Shown here: positions 33,665 through 42,099 of the stretch, one piece after another
Layout: the number at the start of each line of letters is the position of its first letter
Numbering within the stretch: position 1 is the first letter of the stretch
The notes under the pieces: generated by a model
Database searches by the model: none
Told to the model about the DNA's origin: nothing
What the model saw: only the letters and a program-made list of their open reading frames with translations
Translations under genes and position numbers: made by a program
Origin: G020344215 sp039586575
Lineage (GTDB): Bacteria > Gemmatimonadota > Gemmatimonadetes > Palauibacterales > KS3-K002
Direction: 5' to 3'
NCBI GenBank assembly: GCA_039586575.1
Contig: JBDHKD010000005.1
Location: 19,404 to 83,403, forward strand
Length of the DNA stretch: 64,000 nucleotides

Positions 33665-34738
33665 TTAGGGTCCGCCGGCGGCGGTCGAGTCGAGCAGGCC
33701 GCCGCCCGTCTCGTCCTCCACCCCCAGCTCTTTGATGAAGCGATTCACCAGCTCCTCGCTCTTGAGCCGGACGTCTTCGGCGGAGAGGTCGCCGACCGGG
33801 ACGCGGGCGCCGGCCATCATGCCGTGACCGCCGGCGCTACCGTCCTTGCCTATGACCCGGCGTAAGAGGTCACCCGCCGCCGCCTCGCGAAGCGATGTGC
33901 GTATCGAGATGACGATATCGTCCTCGAAACGGCCGATGCAGAACGACCAGCGGGCGCCCTCGAAGCGCAGGTAGAAGTCGGCCAGCTCCGCCACCAGGTC
34001 GGGATAGTCGAGCATGCCGAGATAAGAGACGATCACCGGCCCGCGCGTCCGCGCCCGCTCGAGCGAGCGGTGCAGCGACTTGAAATAGGGACGCGGCAGC
34101 GACGGGTAGCGTATCTTCGAGATCAACTCACGATCGGCACCGGGGTAGAGGGCAAGGCTGGCCGCGAGGTCGGCCGCCTCCGCCTCGCGTCCCAGGTCCT
34201 GCGTCTCCGACTGGATGCCATAGAAGAGCGCCGTGGCCAGGGATCCCACCAGCGGAAAGCCGGCCGCCTGCAGGTATTGCGTCATGATCGTACAGGTCGA
34301 TCCGCAACCCTCCCTCACATCCTTGAACCTCGCTTTCTTCGTCTGCGGCCGTAGCGCATGGTGGTCGATGACGATCGCCGCTTTTTCAACGTCCGGCAGA
34401 GAGTTGTTCTTCGTCCCCGGCTGCGTATCGACGAGGGCGATGAGATCCACGTCTTCGAAGCTGACGTAGCGCGTCGGTGTGACGGGCAGACTCAGCTCCC
34501 GTATCATCGTGCGATTCTCGGCACGACCGACCAGGCCGCCGAAGGCGATACGCCCCGAGACGCCATCGAACGATTCTGCCAGCTTCAGCAGGGCGAAGGC
34601 ACTGGCCAACGCATCGGGGTCGGGGTTGTCGTGGGTCAGGATGAGAAGGTTGCCACCGCCCTTCAGCACCGCCTTCAAATCGGCCAGTCGCGGCTCGCCG
34701 CAGCCGCGCCCGGCCCGCTGCTTTTGCTTCTTGTTCAC
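33665..34738 (-). CDS. DHH family phosphoesterase
   Basis: I choose the GTG at 34738, preceded by AGAGG, over an upstream GTG at 34768. The 357-residue protein has LTHDNPDPDALASAFAL (DxD), DTQPGTKNNSLP, VIDHHALRP (DHH) and, at the end, GGHGMMAGARVP (DHHA1-like). It differs from the NrnA-like protein in sequence and in lacking its GGGGHE motif. The substrate may be a small nucleotide or oligonucleotide. It lies 11 bases before coaE. Confidence 0.8.
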   Translation of the reverse strand: MNKKQKQRAGRGCGEPRLADLKAVLKGGGNLLILTHDNPDPDALASAFALLKLAESFDGVSGRIAFGGLVGRAENRTMIRELSLPVTPTRYVSFEDVDLIALVDTQPGTKNNSLPDVEKAAIVIDHHALRPQTKKARFKDVREGCGSTCTIMTQYLQAAGFPLVGSLATALFYGIQSETQDLGREAEAADLAASLALYPGADRELISKIRYPSLPRPYFKSLHRSLERARTRGPVIVSYLGMLDYPDLVAELADFYLRFEGARWSFCIGRFEDDIVISIRTSLREAAAGDLLRRVIGKDGSAGGHGMMAGARVPVGDLSAEDVRLKSEELVNRFIKELGVEDETGGGLLDSTAAGGP

Positions 34739-34833
34739 GCTACCTCTCGAACCGTGATTCCGCGCCACTCAGTCGGAACAATCGCCCGGCGGGCCGGCGG
34801 CGTCACTGTCGAATCGCCGCGGCTCGCCCGCGC

Positions 34834-35475
34834 TCAACCGCTCCAACCGAACACCCCCGTCAGGAATGGGTTGACTTGCCGCTCGCGCCCCACAGTCGTC
34901 GCCGGTCCGTGCCCCGAGTAGAGAATCGTCTCGTCGGGAAGGGTGAGGAGTTCTTTCTTAATCGACTCCATCAGCGCCCGGTAGTCACCGCCCGGTAGAT
35001 CGGTGCGACCGATCGAGCCGGCGAACACACAATCGCCTACGAGGGCGAAGCCATCGCCGATCAGGCAGACGTGTCCCGGCGAGTGGCCGGGCGTATGGCG
35101 CACCTCGAGCGTGCCGCGACCGATCTCGACGATCTGGCCGTCCTCGAGCTCGCCGTCGGGGTCCGGCGGCGTTTCGATCTGCAGCCCGAACGCCTGCGCC
35201 TGAGACGAGGCCGCCCCGTAGAGCCTTTGATCGGCCGCATGCAAGTAGACGGGCGCACCGGTCTCGCGCTTCGCCGCGGCCACGCCGCCGACATGGTCCA
35301 GGTGCGCGTGCGTCAGCAGGATCAACTCGACGTTAGCCTTCTCGTCCGCCGCCGCCTTCACCAAGCGCTCCGCCTCGGCGCCGGGGTCGACCAGCGCGCA
35401 CGAGCCCGTCTCCTCACATATGGCGAGGTAGGCGTTGGCCTGCAACGGCCCGACGGGAAACCCGACAATCTTCAT
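34834..35475 (-). CDS. MBL-fold metallo-hydrolase (glyoxalase II-like)
   Basis: I start at the ATG at 35475 (MKIVGFPVGPLQANAYLAI). The 213-residue protein has the zinc motif LTHAHLDHVGGVA (HxHxDH), HTPGHSPGHVC, GDCVFAGSIGRTDL and YSGHGPATT. The family includes hydroxyacylglutathione hydrolases and YcbL-like proteins. GAGG lies just upstream of the ATG. It is followed by an Fe-S carrier gene on the same strand, but a hairpin lies between them. Confidence 0.9.
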   Translation of the reverse strand: MKIVGFPVGPLQANAYLAICEETGSCALVDPGAEAERLVKAAADEKANVELILLTHAHLDHVGGVAAAKRETGAPVYLHAADQRLYGAASSQAQAFGLQIETPPDPDGELEDGQIVEIGRGTLEVRHTPGHSPGHVCLIGDGFALVGDCVFAGSIGRTDLPGGDYRALMESIKKELLTLPDETILYSGHGPATTVGRERQVNPFLTGVFGWSG

Positions 35476-35502
35476 TGGCCTCAAGATAATCCCTGGTCAG
35501 GT

Positions 35503-35533
35503 ACACAAAAAGGAAGGCCCGCTCGCGCGGGCC
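35503..35533 (-). terminator. Intrinsic terminator after the Fe-S carrier gene
   Basis: On the minus strand a perfect 7-bp stem (GGCCCGC / GCGGGCC, arms 35516-35522 and 35527-35533, loop of four) is followed by TTCCTTTTTGTG. It lies 25 bases after the Fe-S carrier stop. Confidence 0.75.
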
Positions 35534-35557
35534 CCGCTCTCCCGATTCGCTCTTCGC

Positions 35558-35902
35558 TCAGACGGCGAAAGACGATCCACAGCCGCAGCCGCCCGCCGCG
35601 TTCGGATTGCTGAACGTGAACCCGGAACCCTGGAACGAGCTGTAGTAGCCGATCACCGTGCCCTTCAGATACTGAGAGCTGAACGGATCGACGAATATCC
35701 GGATACCGTGTGACTCGATGACCGCGTCATCCGCCCGCGGCGCTTCCTCGATGCTCAGTCCATACTGAAAGCCCGAACAACCACCGGGCAGCACCGCCAC
35801 TCGCAAGCCCGCCGACTCCGGCGTCAGCTCTTCCGCCGCCATGAACTCACGGGCCTTCTCGGCGGCCTCGGCGCTGAGCGAGATCGTTTCCACAGTCTGC
35901 AT
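35558..35902 (-). CDS. A-type iron-sulfur cluster assembly protein (HesB/IscA/ErpA family)
   Basis: I start at the ATG at 35902, preceded by GAGGGCGG, giving 114 residues. The three conserved cysteines are Cys42, Cys106 and Cys108 (GGCSGFQY and AGGCGCGSSF), with the 64-residue spacing of A-type carriers. It delivers Fe-S clusters to apoproteins. The product is cytoplasmic. A terminator follows. ErpA or IscA cannot be told apart from one sequence. Confidence 0.9.
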   Translation of the reverse strand: MQTVETISLSAEAAEKAREFMAAEELTPESAGLRVAVLPGGCSGFQYGLSIEEAPRADDAVIESHGIRIFVDPFSSQYLKGTVIGYYSSFQGSGFTFSNPNAAGGCGCGSSFAV

Positions 35903-35973
35903 TGTACCGCCCTCTATATGTGACGTATGTGACATGTCTGACCCTTGCTTCGGCTGAGTTCCGCCGCGTCTGG

Positions 35974-36030
35974 CGGTTACTATTGATAACCAGGAACCGG
36001 CCCCGAGATCAATACTGATTACTGGTTAGC
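35974..36030. repeat. Short degenerate ACTGAT-type repeats
   Basis: Between the Fe-S carrier and thioredoxin reductase genes the sequence reads ttactattgataaccagg and later aatactgattactggtta. It contains a short inverted repeat (taaccag / ctggtta). It resembles the ACTGA-type words near 11150 and 26715-26780. Confidence 0.4.
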
Positions 36031-36048
36031 GGATGGGGGGGCCACCGC

Positions 36049-37017
36049 TCAGCGACTCGCCGTCGCCTTCGCCTCCTTCAACTCCGTCAAATACTTCTCC
36101 GCAGCGATGGTCGCGGTCGTCGCGTCGCCGACGGCGGTGGTGATCTGGCGAGTGAGTTGGGCGCGGACATCGCCGGCGACGAAGAGACCGGGGATCGAAG
36201 CCCGCATGTCGCGGTCGCTGATCAGGTAGCCACCGGCGTCGTGCTCGGCGTGATCCTCGAGCAGGCCGGTGTTGGGCCGGAAGCCGATAAAGACGAAGAG
36301 GCCGGTTGCCTCGAGGAGGCTCTCTTCGGCGGTCTTGACGTTTTGGAGGCGGAGCCCGGTCATGCCCTGGGCGTCACCCACCACCTCGTTGATCACGGTA
36401 TCCCAGATGATCTCGATCTTCGGGTTATCGAATACCCGCTTCTGGAGGATCTTCTGGGCGCGTAGCTCGTCGCGCCGGTGGATGAGGTAGAGCTTGTCGA
36501 CGTAGCGGGTCAGGAACTCGGCCTCTTCCGTGGCTGCGTCGCCGCCACCGGCTACGGCGATCGTCTCGCCTTTGAAGAAGGCGCCGTCACAGATGGCGCA
36601 GTAGCTGACACCGCGGCCGGCGTATTCCGCTTCGCCGGGGACCTCGAGCTTGTACGGCGTGCCTCCGGCGGTGAGGATGACGGCCTGCGCGTAATAGAGC
36701 GGGCCCTCTTCGGTGCTGACGCGGAAGTCGCCGTCCTCGAGTTTCTTGATGCCTTTGACCGTGACGGTGTCGATCTGCAGACCGAACTTGGTGGCGTGCG
36801 CAGTCATCCGTTCCGCCAGATCCCGGCCTTCAATCTCCGGTAGGCCGGGATAGTCGTCGATCAGATCGGTGTTGAGCAGCTGCCCTCCGGTCAGACCGCG
36901 CTCGAGGACCACCGCCTTCAGCTCCGACCGCTTGGCGTACAGACCGGCCGTGAGACCCGCAGGCCCGCCGCCGACGATCACCAGCTCGTAGTTCTTCTCT
37001 TTCGTTTCGTTCGACAT
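36049..37017 (-). CDS. trxB: Thioredoxin reductase
   Basis: The 322-residue flavoenzyme reduces thioredoxin with NADPH. It has the FAD-binding VIVGGGPAGLTAGLYAKR, the NADPH-binding VAGGGDAATEEAEFL, and the C-terminal FAD segment GLFVAGDVRAQLTRQITTAVGDA. The redox site is Cys140-Ala-Ile-Cys143 (SYCAICDG), where most family members have CATC. It is cytoplasmic. It is 36 bases after a PHP gene on the same strand. Confidence 0.9.
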   Translation of the reverse strand: MSNETKEKNYELVIVGGGPAGLTAGLYAKRSELKAVVLERGLTGGQLLNTDLIDDYPGLPEIEGRDLAERMTAHATKFGLQIDTVTVKGIKKLEDGDFRVSTEEGPLYYAQAVILTAGGTPYKLEVPGEAEYAGRGVSYCAICDGAFFKGETIAVAGGGDAATEEAEFLTRYVDKLYLIHRRDELRAQKILQKRVFDNPKIEIIWDTVINEVVGDAQGMTGLRLQNVKTAEESLLEATGLFVFIGFRPNTGLLEDHAEHDAGGYLISDRDMRASIPGLFVAGDVRAQLTRQITTAVGDATTATIAAEKYLTELKEAKATASR

Positions 37018-37053
37018 ACCTGACTTGCCTCTCTCCCAACGCCGGCGCGCGGG

Positions 37054-37929
37054 TCACCCCCCGGCGCGCGCTATGGCTGCCTCGCGCAGTCGAATGTACC
37101 ACTCGTAGGGAACCGGCTGTGAGGCCAGCTGCCCGCGGCGCGTTTCGCGGGGGCCGTGCCAGTCCGAGCCGCCGGTCTCCAGCAGATCCAGCTCGGCGAC
37201 GAGCCGCCGCAGCCGTCTCACCTCGTAAGGGCCGTGCTCGGGGTGCAGCGTCTCCAACCCGTCCAGTCCGGCCTCGGCCAGCGCCCGGATGGCCGATTCG
37301 CTGTGGCTCTTGCCGCCATGCGCCAGAATCGCCAGCCCTCCGGCTTCCTGAATACGCCCGATGCCGTCGGCCGGACTCATGCGCCAGGTGGGCACGTAGG
37401 CCGGCTGGCCGGCGGCGAGGAAGCGAGCGAACGCCCGGTTGTAGCTCTCCACCCAACCGCCCGAGACCAGTGCACGGGCCACGTGCGGCCGGGCGATCAG
37501 CCCGTCTTCCGACGCCTGAGCCTTCACCTCGTCCAGCGTCAGCTCCACACCCAGCCGCTTGAGCTTTTCCAACATCCTCTCCGCCCGCAGTACGCGGCGC
37601 TGACGTGCGTCCTCCAGATACTCGAGCAGGCGGGCGTGGCCCGGATCAATGTAGTAACCGAGCAAGTGTGTCGACCCACTGTCGTCGTAACACGAGAACT
37701 CGATGCCGGGAACGAACGGCACCCCCAAAGACGCTGCCGCTTGCTGCGCCTCGTCCAGCCCGCCCACGGTGTCGTGGTCGGTCAGGGCTACCGCCTTCAG
37801 CCCTTCCTCGTGCGCCGCGGCGATCACTTCCGCCGGTCTCAGCAGCCCGTCCGATGCGTCGGAATGCAGGTGAAGATCTACCCGGTCGACGACGTCGGGC
37901 GGGGCATCAAATCGGTCCTCGGTCAGCAC
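37054..37929 (-). CDS. PHP domain phosphoesterase (TrpH/YciV-like)
   Basis: The 291-residue protein has the PHP motifs RVDLHLHSDASDGLL (HxH), ALTDHDTVGGLDEA, PGIEFSCYDD (Glu) and ILAHGGK (His), ending with GGSDWHGP. It is similar to YciV/RNase AM-type proteins, which process nucleotide 3',5'-bisphosphates or RNA 5' ends. The start is GTG with GGAG seven bases upstream. It differs from the PHP protein at 32407 by lacking its N-terminal HIH spacing. Confidence 0.85.
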   Translation of the reverse strand: MLTEDRFDAPPDVVDRVDLHLHSDASDGLLRPAEVIAAAHEEGLKAVALTDHDTVGGLDEAQQAAASLGVPFVPGIEFSCYDDSGSTHLLGYYIDPGHARLLEYLEDARQRRVLRAERMLEKLKRLGVELTLDEVKAQASEDGLIARPHVARALVSGGWVESYNRAFARFLAAGQPAYVPTWRMSPADGIGRIQEAGGLAILAHGGKSHSESAIRALAEAGLDGLETLHPEHGPYEVRRLRRLVAELDLLETGGSDWHGPRETRRGQLASQPVPYEWYIRLREAAIARAGG

Positions 37930-38095
37930 TCAGGGCTCCATGTCTAGAAACAGATTAGGGTTCCCATTACAGAAATGGCCGCGAGTCGGTGGGGCCCACG
38001 GCCGGCGGCCGAAACCTACCCGCGCAGAGCAGAGCGGTCAACGGAGCCGGATTGACAGGCCCGGGGCGCCCGCCGAGTTTTAGCCCGGACGAAAA

Positions 38096-38818
38096 ATGAT
38101 GACTACTGCGCAGGGCGGAGATCGTTCGCACGCCGTCGAGGACTATCTGAAGGCGATCCGGTACCTCCAGCAGGAGAGCACGCCGGTGAGCACTTCCGCC
38201 CTCGCTCAGTTGCTCGACCGCTCGCCGGCCTCGGTCACCAACATGATCAAGAGTCTGGCCGAGCGGGGGCTCGTCGAGCACGAGCCCTACCATGGGGTGC
38301 GCCTGAGCGAGGCGGGTGAACGGGAAGCCTTGCGGATCATCCGGCGTCATCGAGTCATCGAGGCGTATCTGATCGAGAAATTGGGATACTCCTGGGACCA
38401 GGTGCACGCCGAGGCGGAGCGGCTCGAGCACGCTGCCTCGGACGAACTGGTGGAGCGGCTGGCTGATGCTCTGGGACATCCGGCGGCGGACCCGCACGGT
38501 TCGCCGATCCCGACGGCGGAAGGTGAGGTCGCGGAGTGGCAGCATCCGGCGCTCTCGCGTGTCGCGGCGGGCGCGCGTGTGATTGTGCGCGAGGTGAGCG
38601 ATGCGGATGAAGGACGACTGCGCTACCTGGCGGAGCTGGGTCTTTATCCGGGTACGCGGGTCGAGGTCATGGAGCACGAACCGTTCGAGGGCCCGATCCG
38701 CGTGCGGGTGGCCGGCGCGGAGCGATCGGTGAGTCGCGCCCTGGCCGATATCGTGAGAGTAGAGTTGCAAGGTGATGGACCCGGTGGTGGAGCGGATTGC
38801 AACGCCATCGACAGCTGA
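38096..38818 (+). CDS. DtxR/MntR family metal-dependent regulator
   Basis: The 240-residue protein has the N-terminal winged helix (HAVEDYLKAIRYLQQE, LAQLLDRSPASVTNMIKSLAERGLVEHEPYHGVRLSEAG), the metal-dimerization domain (VIEAYLIEKLGYSWDQVHAEAERLEHAAS) and a C-terminal FeoA/SH3-like domain (about residues 155-230). It senses Mn or Fe and represses uptake genes. TTGACA lies at 38052-38057 upstream, and the start ATG may be the first or second of ATGATG. Metal specificity is unknown. Confidence 0.9.
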   Translation: MMTTAQGGDRSHAVEDYLKAIRYLQQESTPVSTSALAQLLDRSPASVTNMIKSLAERGLVEHEPYHGVRLSEAGEREALRIIRRHRVIEAYLIEKLGYSWDQVHAEAERLEHAASDELVERLADALGHPAADPHGSPIPTAEGEVAEWQHPALSRVAAGARVIVREVSDADEGRLRYLAELGLYPGTRVEVMEHEPFEGPIRVRVAGAERSVSRALADIVRVELQGDGPGGGADCNAIDS

Positions 38819-38830
38819 GATCCGGAGAAC

Positions 38831-39100
38831 ATGACCAGTATCAAGATCGACGGTGACGTCTGGAAGGTACGTTTGGGCGAGGAGCGTCCGCGCCCCGGTG
38901 TCCGCTTAGTCCTTTTCCTCAGCCAGCCCACGGGCCAGCGGCCCTATCGAGTTGTCGAAGTGCCAGAGGATCGGTTCGCCTCGCAGGACGATGTTCGGAA
39001 GACCTCGAAGAAAGACCTGGTCGAACTCTTCCAGCGTAGCACGTCGATGGACGTGCCGGTCTATCGGTCGGATGAGCTGAACGACGTACGGCGGAAATGA
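38831..39100 (+). CDS. Small conserved-looking hypothetical protein
   Basis: The 89-residue protein follows the DtxR-type gene by 12 bases. It reads IKIDGDVWKVRLGEERPRPG, FLSQPTGQRPYRVVEVPED and KKDLVELFQRSTSMDVPV. It looks like a small, mixed-charge cytoplasmic protein and has no recognised family. Cotranscription with a metal regulator is suggested by the spacing. Confidence 0.6.
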   Translation: MTSIKIDGDVWKVRLGEERPRPGVRLVLFLSQPTGQRPYRVVEVPEDRFASQDDVRKTSKKDLVELFQRSTSMDVPVYRSDELNDVRRK

Positions 39101-39125
39101 CGGCGTGAGCGGCGACTCCATGAGT

Positions 39126-39220
39126 GATTGAGTAATAGATCGACAGAGTATTTGAATTCAGAGAGAGCGCGCCTCCGTTACACTCCGAGTTCGAGCATTC
39201 AATTGATCTATCAGTCAATC
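39126..39220. repeat. Inverted repeat between convergent genes
   Basis: Arms gattgagtaatagatc (39126-39141) and gatctatcagtcaatc (39205-39220) match at 13 of 16 positions with 63 bases between them. It lies in an AT-rich gap between a plus-strand gene and the minus-strand M42 gene. It could serve as a two-way terminator or be a mobile-element trace. Confidence 0.45.
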
Positions 39221-39248
39221 GGGCATGGAGTCTCGCATTCCCGACAAA

Positions 39249-40316
39249 TCATCCCGGCACGAAGTCTTCGTCGGCAGACAGGCTGCGCACCGTAGCGGCG
39301 ATGAGTTCCGCTGCCCGATCCACGTCATCCAGAGCTACCATTTCGTTCGGCGAGTGCATGTAACGGTTGGGCACCGAGACCAGGGCGGTGGCGATACCCA
39401 TCCGCGATGTCACGATGCTGTCCGCATCGGTTCTCGTGCGGCTCGGTGCCGCCTCGATCGAGAACGGTATCTGCTCGCGTTCCGCCACTTCGACGACGCG
39501 CTCGAACAGCACGGGGTTGACTGCCGAGCCGCGGCTGAGGACCGGGCCGCCGCCCAGCCGGTGATCACCGTGCCCTTTCTTCTCGGCGCCGGGATAATCG
39601 GTGGCGTGGGTCACATCGATCACGATGGCGACGTGTGGGTCGAGGCCGAACGCGCCCGGCCGCGCACCACCACCGCCCAGCCCGATCTCTTCCTGTGTCG
39701 TCGCCACGGCGAAGGCTGCCGCCGAAGGCCGCTCGGCCGCGAGCCGGCGCGCCGCCTCCAACGCCACCAAGGCGCCCACCCGGTTGTCGATGCTCCGTGA
39801 TGCCAGTCGTCCGTGCGGTAGCTCAACGATCTCGGCAGCCAGCACGGCCGCATCGCCGACGCGAACACGCTGGCGCGCGTCTTCTCCGTCCGCGGCGCCG
39901 ATGTCGATCCACAGATCCTTGATCTTCGAGGCGCGGTCGCGGTCGGCCTGTTCCAGGAGGTGGATCGCCTTCTTGCCGACCACGCCGGCGACCAGTCCGT
40001 CCCGGGTGATGACCTCGACGCGTTGGCCGACGATGATCTCCGGATCCCAGCCACCGATCGCCGAGAAGTAGAGGAAGCCGTCGTCATCGATGTGATTGAC
40101 CATGACGCCGATCTCGTCGATGTGCCCTGCAAGCATGACGCGCGGCGCTCCATCCGGGTTGACCACGGCGAAGCTGTTGCCCGCCACATCGCCCCAGACG
40201 CGATCGGCAAAGGTCTCGGCTTCGGCGCGCCAGGCTCGCGCCGGCGCGCCTTCGAACCCGGAAGGGCCGGGCAGCGCCAGCAGGCGCTTGAAGAACTCCA
40301 CTGAGCTCGCCTTCAT
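39249..40316 (-). CDS. M42 family metallopeptidase
   Basis: I start at the ATG at 40316, preceded by GAGGACCGAGG (355 residues). M42 ligands are present: LAGHIDEIGVMVNHIDDDG (His and Asp), SRSIDNRVGALVALEAA, ATTQEEIGLGGGGA (catalytic Glu), VIDVTHATDYPG, and the C-terminal YMHSPNEMVALDD. These enzymes are cobalt- or zinc-dependent aminopeptidases or glutamyl peptidases forming tetrahedral particles. It is 28 bases after the E1-alpha gene. Confidence 0.9.
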   Translation of the reverse strand: MKASSVEFFKRLLALPGPSGFEGAPARAWRAEAETFADRVWGDVAGNSFAVVNPDGAPRVMLAGHIDEIGVMVNHIDDDGFLYFSAIGGWDPEIIVGQRVEVITRDGLVAGVVGKKAIHLLEQADRDRASKIKDLWIDIGAADGEDARQRVRVGDAAVLAAEIVELPHGRLASRSIDNRVGALVALEAARRLAAERPSAAAFAVATTQEEIGLGGGGARPGAFGLDPHVAIVIDVTHATDYPGAEKKGHGDHRLGGGPVLSRGSAVNPVLFERVVEVAEREQIPFSIEAAPSRTRTDADSIVTSRMGIATALVSVPNRYMHSPNEMVALDDVDRAAELIAATVRSLSADEDFVPG

Positions 40317-40344
40317 CCTCGGTCCTCGTTGTCGGTTCAGCGGG

Positions 40345-41529
40345 CTATCGATCAAACGGTGCCGGGCCCGGGTAGCTCGACTCCGGCCACTCCCCGTACA
40401 CACCCTCGACCACGGTCCCCGAGCCGGGCATCGCCGCTCGGCTGGCCAATGCCGCCTCGGCCGCCGACTCGACTTCCGCGGTCACTTCCGCTTCCAGCTC
40501 CGCAAGAACGGAACGATTCGAGTCGGCCGCCGCACCGGCAGTCACCTCCGCGCTCGTGGCCAAATCGAGCGTCCCCTCGATCAGCCATGCCTCGTAGCAG
40601 CCGATGGGATCACGGCGTCCCCAGTAGGCGAAGGTCTCGGGGCCGAACAGGTCGCGCGCCTCCTGCTCGTCGTGCGTCGCGTGGCCGCCCATGCGGAACG
40701 TCTCCGCCGTGAGAAAGACCGGGCCCGCGCCGGCACGGCATCGTTCCACCGCCCAGCGCGTGGCCGCGTAGGCGTCCAGAACGTTGTTTCCGTCGAATTG
40801 CGCGCCCGTGACACCGTAGATGCCGGCCCAACCGGCGAAGCCGTCAGCCGCATGGTGCTCCGCGAGCGGGGTGCCCAGCGCCACCTGGTTGTTCTGGATG
40901 ATGTAGACGACAGGCAGGCGCTGCGCCGCCGCGAGATTGAACGCCTCGTGCACCTCACCCGTCTTCGTCGCGCCGTCGCCTACCCAGGTCAACGCCACCC
41001 GTTTCGATGCCTGGAGACGGAAGGCGAGCCCGAGGCCGGCGATCACCGGGGCCAACGTGCCCACCATACTGATGGGAGCGATCAACCCGTACTCGCGACC
41101 CCCGATATGCAAGTCGCGACCCCGGTTCGGCGAGTCGGCCGTCGCCAGATAGCCACGCAACATGTCGGCGACCGGCATGCCCATCTCGTGGCAGGCACCC
41201 GCGTTACGGATCATCGGGGCGACCACATCGCCAGTCGCTCCACTCCGATCGATGGCGTGTACCGGCCCAACCGTGACCGCCTCCTCGCCGGTGCCCAGCC
41301 ACGCTTTCGTAATGATGCCCTGCCGTACCCACCGCTTCAGGGTGATGTCGTGCAGCCGGAAGCGAAGGAGTCCGGCGTAAAGCGCCAGTCGCCGCTCCAC
41401 CGTCAATCCATCGATGGTGTTTCGCCGCTCGATGTCTGCCTCGATCGTCTCGCGGTAGCGCTCCATCACTTCGCGGTCGGGCGAGAAGTCGACGTATTCC
41501 GGCGGTTCGAACGCGGGATAGCGCCTCAT
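40345..41529 (-). CDS. Thiamine pyrophosphate-dependent dehydrogenase E1 alpha subunit
   Basis: The 394-residue protein has the E1-alpha layout: GEEAVTVGPVHAIDRSG, APMIRNAGACHEMGMPVADML, and the TPP-binding VGDGATKTGEVHEAFNLAA with VVYIIQNNQVALGTP. This is the alpha subunit of pyruvate, branched-chain or acetoin dehydrogenases. The E1-beta, E2 and E3 genes are not in the window, so it is orphaned here. It overlaps the preceding small gene by four bases. The C terminus has an alanine- and glutamate-rich stretch. Confidence 0.85.
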   Translation of the reverse strand: MRRYPAFEPPEYVDFSPDREVMERYRETIEADIERRNTIDGLTVERRLALYAGLLRFRLHDITLKRWVRQGIITKAWLGTGEEAVTVGPVHAIDRSGATGDVVAPMIRNAGACHEMGMPVADMLRGYLATADSPNRGRDLHIGGREYGLIAPISMVGTLAPVIAGLGLAFRLQASKRVALTWVGDGATKTGEVHEAFNLAAAQRLPVVYIIQNNQVALGTPLAEHHAADGFAGWAGIYGVTGAQFDGNNVLDAYAATRWAVERCRAGAGPVFLTAETFRMGGHATHDEQEARDLFGPETFAYWGRRDPIGCYEAWLIEGTLDLATSAEVTAGAAADSNRSVLAELEAEVTAEVESAAEAALASRAAMPGSGTVVEGVYGEWPESSYPGPAPFDR

Positions 41530-41705
41530 CCGCTCCCTTCCCTGATCTCGATCAGATCACCCGACTCGGCAATACTGTCACCGAAGCGATCGCCGGCTGC
41601 GAACAGAGCTTCGCGCAGGTTCTCCGCCTCGACCTCGAAGACTTCGTACTGCGGCACCTTGCGCTGGTAGCGGATCGTCACGAGGTATACGCGCTGGTCG
41701 CTCAT
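41526..41705 (-). CDS. Small protein coupled to the E1-alpha gene
   Basis: I start at the ATG at 41705, giving 59 residues (MSDQRVYLVTIRYQRKVPQY and then FEVEAENLREALFAAG). The stop overlaps the E1-alpha start by four bases (ATGA). The composition is that of a real gene. No family is recognised. The tight coupling suggests a role with the dehydrogenase subunit. Confidence 0.65.
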   Translation of the reverse strand: MSDQRVYLVTIRYQRKVPQYEVFEVEAENLREALFAAGDRFGDSIAESGDLIEIREGSG

Positions 41706-41811
41706 AGCTGTCAACCGGTCTGCCTGGTTGCTGTCCTACGGCCCACTCTTGCGTGAGCGGCTCCTGGTGAGTGAGACGGGAAGCGTGGCGGGAGAGTGGC
41801 GGCGCTCGGGA

Positions 41812-42099
41812 TCAGGGGCGGCTCTCCTCCTCCAAAATGGCCTCGAAGATCTTACGCCTGAGCTCCGGCGGCGCGCTGACCCGACCCTGATCGGCCACAA
41901 AGCGCAGGAACGCCTGCTCGAAGTCCAGACGCGGGTAGCACCGCTTGCACACCTCGAGGTGCTCGCGGATCTTCTCTACCGTCTCCTCGTCCAGCTCCTC
42001 GTCGATGTATTCGTAGAGCTGCGCCAAGACGCCATTGCAGTCGATACTTCCCTGCCCCGGCATCATCTTCCCCATCATGTCCCTGAAGAACCCCGTCAT
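41812..42099 (-). CDS. Zinc-finger anti-sigma factor
   Basis: The 95-residue protein has the zf-HC2/RsrA-like zinc site Cys21, His47, Cys51 and Cys54 (SIDCNGVLAQLYEYIDEELD followed by EHLEVCKRCYPRL). It resembles the redox-sensitive anti-sigma factor RsrA. It overlaps the sigma gene by four bases and follows it. It probably holds the sigma factor until a thiol signal releases it; that signal is an inference. It is cytoplasmic. Confidence 0.85.
   Translation of the reverse strand: MTGFFRDMMGKMMPGQGSIDCNGVLAQLYEYIDEELDEETVEKIREHLEVCKRCYPRLDFEQAFLRFVADQGRVSAPPELRRKIFEAILEEESRP

Noticed and set aside
40096..41670. Long plus-strand frame opposite the E1-alpha gene
   Set aside because: The minus strand carries clear TPP-binding motifs; this frame has none.
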